In this document: one piece after another, positions 35,617 through 45,303 of the stretch
Numbering within the stretch: position 1 is the first letter of the stretch
Layout of the letters: every line of letters begins with the position of its first letter
Source: Vibrio agarilyticus
Lineage (GTDB): Bacteria; Pseudomonadota; Gammaproteobacteria; Enterobacterales; Vibrionaceae
DNA: 64,000 nt
Assembly: GCF_012641465.1 (NCBI RefSeq)
Contig: NZ_JABAIK010000008.1
Coordinates: 124,001 to 188,000, forward strand
Reading direction: 5' to 3'
Translations under genes and position numbers: made by a program
The notes under the pieces: generated by a model
What the model saw: only the letters and a program-made list of their open reading frames with translations
Databases searched by the model: none
What the model was told of the DNA's origin: nothing

Positions 35617-37884
35617 ATGAGCTACGAATTAGACGAAGATATCCTGCAGGATTTTTTGATTGAAGCGGGCGAGATTTTAGAGCGTCTTTCAACTCAATTG
35701 GTTGAACTTGAAAATAACCCTGAAGATAAAGATCTGCTGAACGCCATTTTTCGTGGCTTTCATACGGTAAAAGGTGGCGCGGGCTTTTTGTCACTGAGTG
35801 AATTGGTTGACACCTGTCACGGGGCAGAGAACGTGTTTGATGTGCTGCGCAATGGCCAGCGTTCGGTCACGTCAAGTTTGATGGATACGATGCTTCGAGC
35901 ACTTGATACCGTTAATACACAGTTTCAAGCGGTGCAAGATCGCGAGCAACCTGAAGCGGCCGAACAAAGCTTATTAGATGAGCTGCACCGTTTGTGTAAG
36001 CCAGAGTCTCAAGATGACGCTGCCGCGCCATCCAATGAATCATCTCATTCCGTTACGCCTTCCAGTGCTGAGCCTACAGTCGAGCCTGTTGCTGCGACCC
36101 CTGCGGCGGAAGCAGCCCCAACGCCATCTAATGAATCGCTCAACGCATCGTCGGTTGACGAAATCACCCAAGACGAATTTGAGCGCTTACTTGACGAGCT
36201 TCATGGCAAGGGCGCTTCTCCGAGCGCTAAAGCCACCCATTCCACACCAGTTGAAGACTCGCCAAAGAGCGCTGCGGTGAGTGATAGTGGTGACATTACC
36301 GACGATGAATTTGAGCGTCTGCTGGATGAATTGCATGGCGCGGGTAAAAGCCCCAGCTCACATAAATCTGAGGTTCCTGCCGCGGTGGTTGCAACCCCAC
36401 CAACCCCATCAACGTCATCTACGTCAGCCGGTCAGGGTGACGCAGATCTCATGACGGATGACGAGTTTGAGCGTCTGTTGGATGAGCTTCATGGTACGGG
36501 TAAAGGCCCTTCAGCTGATGAGCTTGAGGCGGCGACGCGACCTGCGCAACCGAAACCTGCGGCGGTAACACCACCAGTGACGCCATCTATCGAGCCTTCA
36601 GTCGAGGCGGTAAAACCGACAGTGATGGCCGCAGCACCTACTGAAGCTAAGCCTTTGGTCAAGGCTGAGGAAGCGAATAAAGCCCCAGCGGTGAAAAAAC
36701 CACAAGCAGAAGCGACTGTGCGCGTCGATACCTCGACGCTTGATACCATTATGAATATGGTCGGTGAGTTGGTACTGGTGCGTAACCGCTTAGTCAGCCT
36801 AGGCCTCAACAGTAACGATGAAGAGATGTCTAAAGCGGTATCGAATCTTGACGTTGTGACAGCGGATTTGCAAGGTGCGGTGATGAAAACGCGCATGCAA
36901 CCGATTAAGAAAGTGTTTGGTCGTTTTCCTCGCGTGGTGCGCGATCTTGCGCGCAATCTTCAAAAAGACATCGTGCTGGAGATGCGTGGTGAAGAGACGG
37001 ATCTGGATAAAAACCTAGTAGAGGCCCTTGCCGATCCATTGATTCACTTAGTGCGTAACTCGGTTGATCACGGCATTGAGATGCCGGATGTTCGAGAGAA
37101 AGTGGGGAAATCGCGTACGGGTAATGTGATTCTTTCTGCATCGCAAGAGGGTGATCATATCGAACTTGCCATCATTGACGATGGCGGTGGTATGGACCCC
37201 AACAAGTTGCGCGCAATAGCCGTTAAACGTGGCATGATGGACGAAGACGCAGCAGCGCGCCTCACGGACAAAGAGTGCTTTAACCTGATTTTTGCTCCGG
37301 GCTTCTCGAGCAAAGAAAAAATTTCGGACATCTCAGGCCGCGGCGTCGGTATGGATGTCGTAAAAACCGCGATTTCCACGTTAAATGGCTCAATTGATAT
37401 TGACTCTGAACTTGGCAAAGGCACCAAAATCACCATTAAAGTGCCATTGACCTTGGCGATTTTACCGACGTTAATGGTCGGCGTTGCGGGCCACCCATTT
37501 GCGCTACCACTTGCGTCTGTTAATGAAATTTTCCATCTTGATTTGGGACGTACCAACGTTGTCGATGGTCAGTTAACCATTATTGTTCGAGATAAATCGA
37601 TCCCGCTGTTTTATTTGCAAAATTGGCTTGCACCGCGAAGTGGCAATATTGAAGAGCGTAAAGGGCATGGCCATGTTGTGATTGTTCAACTTGGTAGTCA
37701 ACGCGTCGGATTTGTCGTCGATACTCTGATTGGCCAAGAAGAGGTGGTGATCAAGCCACTGGATAATCTGTTGCAAGGTACGCCGGGCATGGCAGGTGCA
37801 ACCATTACCAGTGATGGTCATATTGCATTGATCTTAGATGTGCCAGATTTACTTAAGCAGTATGCGTCGGCGTCACGTCTGTAA
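35617..37884 (+). CDS. cheA: Chemotaxis histidine kinase CheA
   Basis: A 755-residue kinase. P1 holds the phospho-acceptor His49 in [15 protein letters not shown] long Pro/Ala/Ser-rich linker (about residues 120-365) replaces a recognisable P2 and carries three copies of a [12 protein letters not shown] peptide (about residues 183-205, 226-247 and 279-300). P3 dimerisation follows ([20 protein letters not shown]), then P4 ATPase ([32 protein letters not shown]) and P5 CheW-like regulatory domain. The linker repeats are candidates for the segment through which Vibrio CheA is held by ParP. It ends 29 bp before cheB. Confidence 0.95.
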   Translation: MSYELDEDILQDFLIEAGEILERLSTQLVELENNPEDKDLLNAIFRGFHTVKGGAGFLSLSELVDTCHGAENVFDVLRNGQRSVTSSLMDTMLRALDTVNTQFQAVQDREQPEAAEQSLLDELHRLCKPESQDDAAAPSNESSHSVTPSSAEPTVEPVAATPAAEAAPTPSNESLNASSVDEITQDEFERLLDELHGKGASPSAKATHSTPVEDSPKSAAVSDSGDITDDEFERLLDELHGAGKSPSSHKSEVPAAVVATPPTPSTSSTSAGQGDADLMTDDEFERLLDELHGTGKGPSADELEAATRPAQPKPAAVTPPVTPSIEPSVEAVKPTVMAAAPTEAKPLVKAEEANKAPAVKKPQAEATVRVDTSTLDTIMNMVGELVLVRNRLVSLGLNSNDEEMSKAVSNLDVVTADLQGAVMKTRMQPIKKVFGRFPRVVRDLARNLQKDIVLEMRGEETDLDKNLVEALADPLIHLVRNSVDHGIEMPDVREKVGKSRTGNVILSASQEGDHIELAIIDDGGGMDPNKLRAIAVKRGMMDEDAAARLTDKECFNLIFAPGFSSKEKISDISGRGVGMDVVKTAISTLNGSIDIDSELGKGTKITIKVPLTLAILPTLMVGVAGHPFALPLASVNEIFHLDLGRTNVVDGQLTIIVRDKSIPLFYLQNWLAPRSGNIEERKGHGHVVIVQLGSQRVGFVVDTLIGQEEVVIKPLDNLLQGTPGMAGATITSDGHIALILDVPDLLKQYASASRL

Positions 37885-37913
37885 CAGCGCTCATCAGGAT
37901 ATTAAGGATAAAA

Positions 37914-39074
37914 ATGGCGATCAAAGTTTTAGTAGTTGATGATTCGAGTTTTTTTCGTCGCCGAGTGAGCGAGATCATCAATGCAGAATCGCGCCTTGAA
38001 GTGATTGATGTGGCAGTCAATGGCCGTGAAGCGGTCACTAAAGCCAAAATGTTAAAGCCGGACGTCATTACGATGGACATTGAGATGCCAGTGTTGGATG
38101 GGATCTCGGCTGTACGCGAAATTATGGCGTCAATACCGACGCCGATTTTGATGTTCTCGTCGCTGACGCACGATGGCGCAAAAGCGACGCTAGATGCTCT
38201 AGATGCTGGCGCATTGGATTTTCTACCCAAGAAATTTGAAGATATTGCGCGCAATCGTGAAGAAGCGGTGCAGCTATTGCAGCAACGAGTGCTTGAGATT
38301 GCGCGTAAAAAGGCGTTTATGCGTCGGCCATTGACTCAGACCAGCAGTCATTTGAGTAGTTCGACCACAGCGCCTCTAAACCGCGTTGCCGCCCCAGTAG
38401 CCTTTGAGCGTAATAGCGCGAGCCTCGCAGAACGACCGCAAAAAACGGTGAACACACGCCATGTGGTCGCGCCACGCAGTTTTCGTTCAAGTGGTAAAAC
38501 GTATCAGTTAACCGCCATTGGTACATCTACTGGCGGTCCAGTGGCACTGCAAAAAATTCTGACCGCGTTGCCAGCGCGTTATCCGCACCCCATAGTTTTG
38601 GTGCAGCATATGCCGGCCACGTTTACTGCGGCCTTTGCCAGTCGACTCAATTCACTGTGTAAAATTGAAGTCCGTGAGGCTCAAGATGGTGACGTGCTCA
38701 GACCTGGCGTGGCCTTTTTGGCTCCTGGCGGTAAGCAGATGATGCTCGAAGGTCGACCAGGCTCGGCGCGGTTACGTATTCTCGATGGCGGGGATCGCAT
38801 GAATTACAAACCGTGCGTTGACGTCACGTTTGGCTCTGCAGCCAAAGTATACGGTGATAAAGTGTTATCGATGATTTTGACCGGAATGGGCGCAGATGGC
38901 CGTGAAGGTGCGCGCATGCTGAAAAATGCCGGTGCCACCATTTGGGCGCAAGATGAAGAGAGCTGCGTGGTGTACGGTATGCCCCAAGCAGTGGCGAAAG
39001 CTGGGATCTCAAGTGAAGATTTACCGCTCGAGCGTATCGCCGAACGGATTTTAGTTGAAGTAGGTTTAGCGTAA
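37914..39074 (+). CDS. cheB: Chemoreceptor methylesterase CheB
   Basis: A 386-residue two-domain enzyme that removes methyl groups from receptor glutamates (and deamidates glutamine) when phosphorylated by CheA. The receiver domain has acceptor Asp55 ([10 protein letters not shown]). The linker runs from about 135 to 195. The esterase domain has Ser205 in AIGTSTGGP, His232 in VQHMPATF and Asp328 in [10 protein letters not shown], the expected catalytic triad. GGAT lies before the ATG. The CheR partner is not in this window. Confidence 0.95.
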   Translation: MAIKVLVVDDSSFFRRRVSEIINAESRLEVIDVAVNGREAVTKAKMLKPDVITMDIEMPVLDGISAVREIMASIPTPILMFSSLTHDGAKATLDALDAGALDFLPKKFEDIARNREEAVQLLQQRVLEIARKKAFMRRPLTQTSSHLSSSTTAPLNRVAAPVAFERNSASLAERPQKTVNTRHVVAPRSFRSSGKTYQLTAIGTSTGGPVALQKILTALPARYPHPIVLVQHMPATFTAAFASRLNSLCKIEVREAQDGDVLRPGVAFLAPGGKQMMLEGRPGSARLRILDGGDRMNYKPCVDVTFGSAAKVYGDKVLSMILTGMGADGREGARMLKNAGATIWAQDEESCVVYGMPQAVAKAGISSEDLPLERIAERILVEVGLA

Positions 39075-39082
39075 GGGTTGCT

Positions 39083-39862
39083 ATGATCGTTTGGAGTGTC
39101 GCGAATCAAAAAGGGGGCGTGGGTAAAACCACCACAACAGTGACCCTTGCTGGACTACTGAGTTTGAGGGGCCATCGAGTGCTGATGGTGGATACTGATC
39201 CGCACGGCTCTCTTACAACCTATCTCGGCTTTGACCCCGACAGTACTGAGCGCAGTTTGTTTGACTTGTTTCAGTTAAAGCAGTTTGATCACGCCTCTGT
39301 CAAACCGCTTGTCATGCCAACAAATGTTTCCGGCATCGATATTATTCGTGCGCATATGTCACTGGCGACGTTGGATCGTGTCATGGGCAACCGCAGTGGC
39401 ATGGGGTTAATTTTGAAGCGAGCTCTGCTCGCTCTTGCACAAGATTATGATTACGTGCTGATCGATTGTCCGCCGATTTTGGGGGTGATGATGGTCAATG
39501 CGTTAGCGGCCAGTGACCGTATTTTAATTCCAGTGCAAACCGAATTTTTGGCCATGAAAGGGCTAGAGCGCATGGTGCGAACACTTGCCATTATGCAAAA
39601 ATCGCGGCAAGCACCGTTTAAGGTCACCATAGTTCCGACCATGTACGATAAGCGCACCAATGCGTCATTACAAACCTTGACTCAGTTAAAAAAAGATTAC
39701 CCAACGAATGTTTGGGCCTCTGCCGTGCCAATTGATACTAAGTTTCGCGATGCCAGCTTAAAGCGTTTACCCGCGTCACACTTTGCGGCAAGCAGCCGTG
39801 GTGTTTTTGCTTATAAGCAGTTGTTGGTGCATTTAGAGAGGTTGGCTATCGATGAAAAATGA
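39083..39862 (+). CDS. parC: ParA-like ATPase ParC, polar chemotaxis positioning
   Basis: A 259-residue ParA/Soj-type ATPase with Walker A NQKGGVGKTTT (residues 8-18), the DTDPHGSLTTYLGF segment and the Walker B-like YDYVLIDCPPILGV. Its place between cheB and a CheW-domain gene is that of ParC in Vibrio, which recruits chemotaxis arrays to the old pole and guides their inheritance; it is not the chromosome partition ParA. It starts 8 bp after cheB and overlaps the next gene by 11 bp. Confidence 0.9.
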   Translation: MIVWSVANQKGGVGKTTTTVTLAGLLSLRGHRVLMVDTDPHGSLTTYLGFDPDSTERSLFDLFQLKQFDHASVKPLVMPTNVSGIDIIRAHMSLATLDRVMGNRSGMGLILKRALLALAQDYDYVLIDCPPILGVMMVNALAASDRILIPVQTEFLAMKGLERMVRTLAIMQKSRQAPFKVTIVPTMYDKRTNASLQTLTQLKKDYPTNVWASAVPIDTKFRDASLKRLPASHFAASSRGVFAYKQLLVHLERLAIDEK

Positions 39863-40970
39863 TGGGCCAACGCTGTCAAGTGAGCAGGCATTAGACGATT
39901 ATTTCAGTGCGTTGCTGCTGGATGATGCTGCAATTGCTGATGAAGGCGTAGATGAGTTAAGTGCTGCGCATATGGATGTCGCGAATGTCTATGAGCAGGA
40001 TTTCATTGCATCTCAGTCACAGAATGACGCTTATGAGCAGGCCGAGTCTTATGCGATGCCAATGGCTGAGCTACAGTGGCAGCCTACGACCTCTTCTTTG
40101 ACTTCGTCGCCTGCGTTGCAAGAGCTTCAAGCACCGAATCTAGAGGATGTGGAGCGGCTTTTAAGTCAATTGGAATCAACCAATGCTGAAGTCGATTTCG
40201 ACATCGACCATATTCTCGCATCAAACACACAAGAGTTGAGCGCAAGCCAAGCCTCGGTGGAGGAGGTTGTTGAAACCAAACTCACCAGCGTTGTGCTAGA
40301 TGACGATGAAATTCAAACTTGGGATATTGAAAACTCAGAGACTGAATATCTTGACGTGATTGGCATCGATTCGTCCGCGACTTTAGACGCGCCCTGTGCG
40401 ATTGCACAAGAGCTGGATGCGATAGCCGAAGCGCCAAGGGTTGATGATGCAGCCTTGACGAGCGCTTTACTTGAAACCGACACAGGCCAAGAGCTGCCAC
40501 AAACATGGCAATTTTCTCAGCGTGATAGCGACTTTCAAGTGCTCTATTTTGAGGTCAACGGCGTGACATTTGCGGTGCCGTTGGATGAGTTGGGTGGCAT
40601 ACATCGACTGGCGACTTTAAATCACTTGCTGGGACGTCCCGACTGGTATTTGGGATTGCAGACATCACGAGAGCAGCAATTGGATGTGGTCGATACGGCT
40701 AAGTGGGCGATGCCAGAGCGACTCGATGATGAAACTTACCGCGAAGATTATCAATATATTGTCATGCTAGGTGTGAGCACTTGGGGTTTGGCATCGAGCC
40801 AACTACTGGGAACCGAGTGGCTTAGTTCGGATTCCGTGCGCTGGCGCGAACAAGCAGGCAAACGCCCTTGGCTCGCTGGCATGGTGAAAGAAAAAATGTG
40901 TGCGTTAATCCACGTTGACGCAATGATTAATATGTTAAGTGCCGGACTTGACGTAAAATCGCTGAAGTAA
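39852..40970 (+). CDS. parP: ParP, CheW-domain coupling protein for polar arrays
   Basis: A 372-residue protein with an acidic, low-complexity N-terminal two-thirds and a C-terminal CheW-like domain (about residues 220-372: FQVLYFEVNGVTFAVPLDEL ... VMLGVSTWGLASSQLLGTEW). This layout and the parC overlap match ParP of Vibrio, whose C-terminal domain binds CheA and receptors while the N-terminal part contacts ParC. The N-terminus is variable between species, so identity rests mainly on the C-terminal domain and gene order. Confidence 0.88.
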   Translation: MKNDGPTLSSEQALDDYFSALLLDDAAIADEGVDELSAAHMDVANVYEQDFIASQSQNDAYEQAESYAMPMAELQWQPTTSSLTSSPALQELQAPNLEDVERLLSQLESTNAEVDFDIDHILASNTQELSASQASVEEVVETKLTSVVLDDDEIQTWDIENSETEYLDVIGIDSSATLDAPCAIAQELDAIAEAPRVDDAALTSALLETDTGQELPQTWQFSQRDSDFQVLYFEVNGVTFAVPLDELGGIHRLATLNHLLGRPDWYLGLQTSREQQLDVVDTAKWAMPERLDDETYREDYQYIVMLGVSTWGLASSQLLGTEWLSSDSVRWREQAGKRPWLAGMVKEKMCALIHVDAMINMLSAGLDVKSLK

Positions 40971-41005
40971 AGAACAGTGCTAAGCGATAGCAGTGAGGAA
41001 TGTTT

Positions 41006-41500
41006 ATGTCTCAATTGAATGAAATCGAAGTAAAAAAAGATCAAATGAACGATGAAGTTCTGCAGTGGGTAACGTTTCAACTTGAAGAAGAAACCTACGG
41101 CATCAACGTAATGCAAGTGCGTGAAGTTTTGCGTTACACCGAGATAGCACCTGTCCCTGGTGCGCCAGATTATGTGCTTGGCATCATCAACCTTCGTGGT
41201 AACGTGGTCACTGTGATTGACACGCGTGCGCGATTTGGTTTGGTTGAAGGCGAAGTCACGGACAATACGCGCATCATCGTCATTGAGTCTGAACGTCAAG
41301 TGATTGGTATTTTAGTTGATAGTGTTGCTGAGGTGGTTTATCTGCGCACATCGGAAATTGATACCACACCGTCTGTCGGAACTGACGAAAGCTCGAAATT
41401 TATTCAAGGCGTTAGCAACCGTGACGGCAAGCTTTTGATCTTGGTAGATTTGAATAAGTTGCTTTCTGAAGACGAATGGGATGAGATGGCGCATCTGTAA
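41006..41500 (+). CDS. cheW: Chemotaxis coupling protein CheW
   Basis: A 164-residue adaptor linking receptors to CheA. The CheW fold covers about residues 17-160, with QWVTFQLEEETYGINVMQVR, VPGAPDYVLGIINLRGNVVT and the closing LILVDLNKLLS. ATG at 41006 is chosen: GAGGA at 40995-40999 lies 6 nt upstream, while the ATG at 41000 overlaps the ribosome-binding site. Its stop overlaps the start of the DUF2802 gene (TAATG). Confidence 0.95.
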   Translation: MSQLNEIEVKKDQMNDEVLQWVTFQLEEETYGINVMQVREVLRYTEIAPVPGAPDYVLGIINLRGNVVTVIDTRARFGLVEGEVTDNTRIIVIESERQVIGILVDSVAEVVYLRTSEIDTTPSVGTDESSKFIQGVSNRDGKLLILVDLNKLLSEDEWDEMAHL

Positions 41501-42063
41501 TGTTTGCTTTGCCCTCGTTTGAGTCATTGTGGCCGCTGATTGCGGCAGGCATGTTGATTCTCTTTGTTTTAGTGTTAGTGGTATTGCGCCGCTCGGTTGT
41601 TGTCACAGCAAGGCTAGAAGCTCAGCGCCAGAAACTTCGTCATAGTGAAAAAGAGCTGCAAAAAGCCAGCAAACAGTTGGTTGAAATGCGTTCTGTGGTG
41701 ATAGGTCTTGGGCAACGGTTGACTGAGCAGCTCGAAACCATTCAATTGCTTGAAGAGCGAGTCATTGAGTTGGAAAACGCGGATACCGATGGCCGACTCT
41801 ATTCTCGCGCCACTAAAATGGTACAACTGGGCGCTGACATCAATGAGCTTATTGAAGAGTGCGAGCTGCCCAAAGCCGAGGCGGAATTAATGTTGTCGCT
41901 GCAAAAGAAATTGGCAGGAAAAGAAGCGATTCCACCATTGCAACGTGGTTTACACACATCGGCTGCAAATCGCTCGTCATCTGGTTCACGCCATAACAGT
42001 GGTCAGCAGCGTGGTTTAGACCCCTCGTTAGTTTCGTCTCGCTCGACGTCAAGAATGCGTTAA
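41500..42063 (+). CDS. DUF2802 family membrane-anchored coiled-coil protein
   Basis: A 187-residue protein with one N-terminal transmembrane segment (LWPLIAAGMLILFVLVLVVL, about residues 10-29). A coiled coil follows (about 38-95: KLRHSEKELQKASKQLVEMR). A short domain with MVQLGADINELIEECELPKA is typical of DUF2802, and the Ser/Arg-rich tail looks unstructured. The family is always found after cheW in Vibrio and Pseudomonas relatives, so a role in motility or array placement is inferred; no biochemical function is known to me. It overlaps cheW by one base and ends the chemotaxis operon. Confidence 0.8.
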   Translation: MFALPSFESLWPLIAAGMLILFVLVLVVLRRSVVVTARLEAQRQKLRHSEKELQKASKQLVEMRSVVIGLGQRLTEQLETIQLLEERVIELENADTDGRLYSRATKMVQLGADINELIEECELPKAEAELMLSLQKKLAGKEAIPPLQRGLHTSAANRSSSGSRHNSGQQRGLDPSLVSSRSTSRMR

Positions 42064-42074
42064 TTTGCTATCAA

Positions 42075-42101
42075 TAAAAAAGAAGCTACGGCTTCTTTTT
42101 T
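42075..42101 (+). terminator. Intrinsic terminator of the chemotaxis operon
   Basis: AAAAAGAAGC and GCTTCTTTTT around a TACG loop, followed by T residues, 12 bp after the DUF2802 stop. The stem resembles the one after the Dyp peroxidase gene. Confidence 0.88.
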
Positions 42102-42544
42102 ATTTTCTATCTCAGACCTGCCTAACACAATGTAGCTCAATGCTTCGTTTACTAATGTGCTTCGTTTACGAATATGCTTAGACAACAAAATGTGGCTTGC
42201 TCAGAGTGATGCTAATCTCGCATCTAGGTTATGCGCGACTTGAATGGAACCTAGGATACGTTAACGTACTCTTTAGCGTATACTGCGATCACAAAATGCG
42301 GCTTATTTGACGCGCGTCATGGTGAATTTGCCGCTTGCTGGCACAATATTAACGTGCTACGAGAGCGAATTTGGTGCGAGCATAGCGAGAGGTCTCGATT
42401 TACGATTGAATGTTGAGTGAATGTAAAAATACAGGCATAACGATTCAGCGGAAACAAATTCTCACTAATCTTAAAGTTACGTATTATTGATCTGGTCTAT
42501 TCACTCGTAAGAGCTGTGGTAAAATGATCGCCTTGAGTTGGATA

Positions 42545-42812
42545 TATACCCAAGTGACTTCAAGATGCTGGATTCAGAGCCGGCTCACTGAGCTGAGAGC
42601 AAGGCAAACAACGCAGCGAAATAGCGAGCCTATTTTCAAGTTGTTTAACGCAGCTCTCGGTTCAGTGATTGGCTCCCAAAGGGCGAGCTGCATTGGTTCA
42701 TCAGCTTTGTTGACGATTTTCGATTGAGAGCCACTCAATCTTCAAATCCTCGCCTCACTGACAAACCAAGTCATTCTCGCTGAACCATACATCTTGAGGT
42801 TACTTGGGTATA
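42545..42812 (+). mobile_element. MITE-like 268-bp repeat, copy 2
   Basis: Same length and orientation as the element at 1554-1821, differing by four substitutions (about 98.5% identity by eye). Left end starts TATACCCAAG; right end finishes CTTGGGTATA. The substitutions leave most internal hairpin pairs intact. The near identity of two copies 41 kb apart points to recent movement or gene conversion. The right terminal TATA is shared with the following ERIC-like element. Confidence 0.82.
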
Positions 42813-42933
42813 CCTGTCCTACTTGAAGTTGCAGCGTTGTTGACAGCCACTCACAAACCTCATCACATAGCTTATCTATGCTCAGAGGCTTTGTTCGTTG
42901 GTCGCCTACCTGCCTCTTCAAGTTGTCTAGGTA
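42810..42933 (+). repeat. ERIC-like palindromic element (upstream of ccmA)
   Basis: About 124 bp, beginning TATACCTGTCCTACTTGAAG and ending CTTCAAGTTGTCTAGGTA, with the internal CATCACATAGCTTATCTATG and GCTCAGAGGCTTTGTTCG blocks. Both ends fit the enterobacterial ERIC consensus. It directly follows MITE copy 2 and lies 75 bp before ccmA, so it will be in or near the ccm leader. Confidence 0.78.
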
Positions 42934-43008
42934 GAGTCCTAACTTCCAATATTTATATTCGTTCTACTTGAGCTAGCTAACTCAATAGAGCAGAGGCTGA
43001 ATGACACT

Positions 43009-43626
43009 ATGCTTTCTGTTGTCGATTTAACTGCAATTCGTGATGATCGAGTGCTTTTTGAACGGCTGTCTTTTTTGATCTCACCGGGTGAAATCGTTCA
43101 AATTGAAGGTCGCAACGGTACGGGGAAAACGACGTTACTGCGTATTCTGACGGGGCTAGGTCATCGCGATGATGGTGAAGTGCGTTGGTGTGATGAGCCG
43201 ATAGAGGCATGCCGTGATGATTTTCATCACTCCTTACTTTATTTGGGACACCATACTGGCGTGAAGCGAGAGCTCACTGCGTTAGAAAACCTTTCCTTTT
43301 TTCAATCGCTCAATGGGGGCGAGTCCGCAGAGGGCGCATTATTTCAAGCGCTCGCTCAGGTGGGGTTGGCTGGACGTGAAGATGTGCCGGCAGGGCAGTT
43401 GTCAGCTGGCCAGCAGCGACGAGTGGCCCTAGCTCGCTTGTGGCTAAGTGATCATAAGTTATGGATTTTGGATGAGCCTTTGACGGCGATTGATAAACAA
43501 GGCGTTAAAGTGCTTGAGCGCCTATTTGTACGTCACGCCGAGGATGGCGGCATCGTCGTCTTGACGACGCACCAAGATATGTTTGCCGATCATGCGGCAT
43601 TAAGAAAAATTAAGTTGGGTGATTAG
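43009..43626 (+). CDS. ccmA: Haem exporter ATP-binding protein CcmA
   Basis: A 205-residue ABC ATPase. With CcmB it powers release of holo-CcmE from CcmC in cytochrome c maturation. Walker [12 protein letters not shown] (about residues 34-44), the ABC signature [14 protein letters not shown] and Walker [13 protein letters not shown] are all present. First gene of the nine-gene ccm operon; GAGG lies before the ATG. CcmB starts 3 bp after its stop. Confidence 0.95.
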   Translation: MLSVVDLTAIRDDRVLFERLSFLISPGEIVQIEGRNGTGKTTLLRILTGLGHRDDGEVRWCDEPIEACRDDFHHSLLYLGHHTGVKRELTALENLSFFQSLNGGESAEGALFQALAQVGLAGREDVPAGQLSAGQQRRVALARLWLSDHKLWILDEPLTAIDKQGVKVLERLFVRHAEDGGIVVLTTHQDMFADHAALRKIKLGD

Positions 43627-43628
43627 CA

Positions 43629-44297
43629 ATGCTAAATGCAATGGCTACTATTGTTCGGCGTGAATTGCTGATTGCCTTTCGTCGCCAAGCTGATGTGCTG
43701 AATCCGCTGTGGTTTTTTATTATCGTCATTACGCTATTCCCGCTTAGCATTGGGCCAGAGCCTAAATTGCTTGCGCGTATTGCGCCTGGCATTGTCTGGG
43801 TTGCGGCACTGCTTGCCGCACTGCTCTCATTGGAGCGACTGTTTCGCGATGATTTTCAAGATGGTGCGTTAGAGCAAATGATGCTTACGCCATTGCCAGT
43901 ACAACTGGTTGTTATCGCCAAAGTGATGGCTCACTGGTTGTTGACAGGCTTGCCACTGTTGATTATCAGCCCGCTTTTGGGCGTGTTATTGTCGCTCAAT
44001 TTTGATACTTGGCTTGCGGTTGTGGTGACCTTGCTTGTCGGCACACCAACCTTGAGTTTTATTGGCGCCATTGGCGTTGCGCTGACGGTGGGGTTGCAAA
44101 AAGGGGGCGTACTTCTTAGTTTGCTCATTTTGCCGCTCTACATCCCTATCTTAATTTTTGCGACATCGGCAATTGATGCTGCAGCCCTAGGTATGGCGTA
44201 TAACGGACAAGTGGCTATTTTAGGCGCCATGTTGGCAGGGTCAGTGACCTTGACCCCATTTGCCATCGCGGCGGCACTGCGCGTTAGCGTGCATTAA
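43629..44297 (+). CDS. ccmB: Haem exporter membrane protein CcmB
   Basis: A 222-residue inner-membrane permease with about six hydrophobic helices. The opening VRRELLIAFRRQADVLNPLWF and LSLERLFRDDFQDGALEQ are conserved in CcmB. It pairs with CcmA and CcmC in the transporter-like CcmABCD complex. It lies 3 bp after ccmA and 45 bp before ccmC. Confidence 0.95.
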   Translation: MLNAMATIVRRELLIAFRRQADVLNPLWFFIIVITLFPLSIGPEPKLLARIAPGIVWVAALLAALLSLERLFRDDFQDGALEQMMLTPLPVQLVVIAKVMAHWLLTGLPLLIISPLLGVLLSLNFDTWLAVVVTLLVGTPTLSFIGAIGVALTVGLQKGGVLLSLLILPLYIPILIFATSAIDAAALGMAYNGQVAILGAMLAGSVTLTPFAIAAALRVSVH

Positions 44298-44342
44298 AAC
44301 GAATTTTTCTATACCCAAACCCATTGAGAGTGAGTAATTGTT

Positions 44343-45086
44343 ATGTGGAAATGGCTCCACCCTTTAGCCAAGCCTGAAACTGCTTATCGACTGTGTGGCA
44401 AACTGCTGCCTTGGTTTGCAATTTTGGCACTATTAAGTTTGTCGGTCGGAACCGTCTGGGGTTTGGCTTTTGCCCCTTCAGATTATCAGCAAGGCGATAG
44501 TTTTCGCATCATTTACATTCATGTTCCTTCTGCGATTTGGTCAATGGGCGTCTATATGTCAATGGCTATCGCGGCCTTTATTGGTCTGGTTTGGCAGGTC
44601 CGTTTAGCGGAGCTGTCGGCTTTGGCCATGGCACCCATTGGCGCGGTGTACACGTTTATTGCGCTTGTCACTGGTGCCGTTTGGGGTAAGCCGATGTGGG
44701 GTGCTTGGTGGGTTTGGGATGCGCGCCTAACGTCAGAGCTCATTCTGCTGTTCTTATATTTGGGTGTCATCGCGCTTTATCATGCGTTTGATGAGCAAAA
44801 AACGGCGGCAAAAGCGGCGGGTATTTTAGCCGTGGTAGGCGTGGTTAATTTGCCTATTATCCATTTCTCAGTTGAGTGGTGGAATACGTTGCACCAAGGT
44901 GCCACGATAACCAAATTTGATAAGCCATCGATTTCCAGTGATATGTTGTGGCCGCTGCTACTGAATATTCTTGGTTTCGCGCTGTTTTTTGCCGCATTGA
45001 CTATGGTGCGCCTGCGCAACGAAATTATCAGCAAAGAAAGCCATCGCCCATGGGTTTCTGAGTTGGTGTTGAAACAATCACGATAA
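44343..45086 (+). CDS. ccmC: Haem lyase component CcmC
   Basis: A 247-residue, six-helix inner-membrane protein of the haem-handling family. It has the tryptophan-rich WGAWWVWDARLTSEL motif that presents haem to CcmE. Histidines flanking it (YIHVPSAIWS near residue 60 and the later HFSVEWWNTLHQG) are the expected axial ligands. The start is ATG 44343. It is followed by ccmD after 10 bp. Confidence 0.96.
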   Translation: MWKWLHPLAKPETAYRLCGKLLPWFAILALLSLSVGTVWGLAFAPSDYQQGDSFRIIYIHVPSAIWSMGVYMSMAIAAFIGLVWQVRLAELSALAMAPIGAVYTFIALVTGAVWGKPMWGAWWVWDARLTSELILLFLYLGVIALYHAFDEQKTAAKAAGILAVVGVVNLPIIHFSVEWWNTLHQGATITKFDKPSISSDMLWPLLLNILGFALFFAALTMVRLRNEIISKESHRPWVSELVLKQSR

Positions 45087-45096
45087 GGTAACGATT

Positions 45097-45303
45097 ATGC
45101 ATTTTGACACCTTTAACGATTTTCTAGCAATGGGCGGTTATGGCCCATATGTTTGGAGCGCATTTGCGATTACCTATGGCGCAATGCTCATCCTGTGGGT
45201 GAGTAGTGTGCGTCGCAGTCGACAACTCCTCAACGAAGTGAAAGCAAAAATCGCACGACAAGCGCGTATTGATGCGGCGAAAAAAATGGAGAACACGTTA
45301 TGA
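45097..45303 (+). CDS. ccmD: Haem exporter protein CcmD
   Basis: A 68-residue single-pass membrane protein that holds CcmE in the CcmABC complex. It has the [12 protein letters not shown] start, one hydrophobic helix (about residues 19-36) and a basic, helical cytoplasmic tail. Its last codon overlaps the ccmE start by 4 bp (ATGA). Confidence 0.92.
   Translation: MHFDTFNDFLAMGGYGPYVWSAFAITYGAMLILWVSSVRRSRQLLNEVKAKIARQARIDAAKKMENTL

Larger units (their letters stand above)
42064..43008. other. 945-bp intergenic region between che and ccm operons
   Basis: No credible gene. From left to right: the terminator, about 440 bp of unassigned sequence, MITE copy 2 (42545-42812), an abutting ERIC-like element (42810-42933), and 75 bp leading to ccmA. 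The unassigned part has a short near-tandem repeat around TGCTTCGTTTAC (about 42142-42180) and two near copies of ACAAAATG(T/C)GGCTT. It may include a decayed gene or regulatory sites, but I cannot identify one. Confidence 0.6.

Noticed and set aside
36489-36956. Minus-strand frame of 155 codons opposite cheA
   Set aside because: Antisense of the cheA linker and P3 domain; no ribosome-binding site and no recognisable domain.
40962-41000. Possible sigma-28 promoter before cheW (TAAAGAAC ... GCGATAGC)
   Set aside because: The spacer is 8 bp instead of 11, so it does not fit the FliA geometry.
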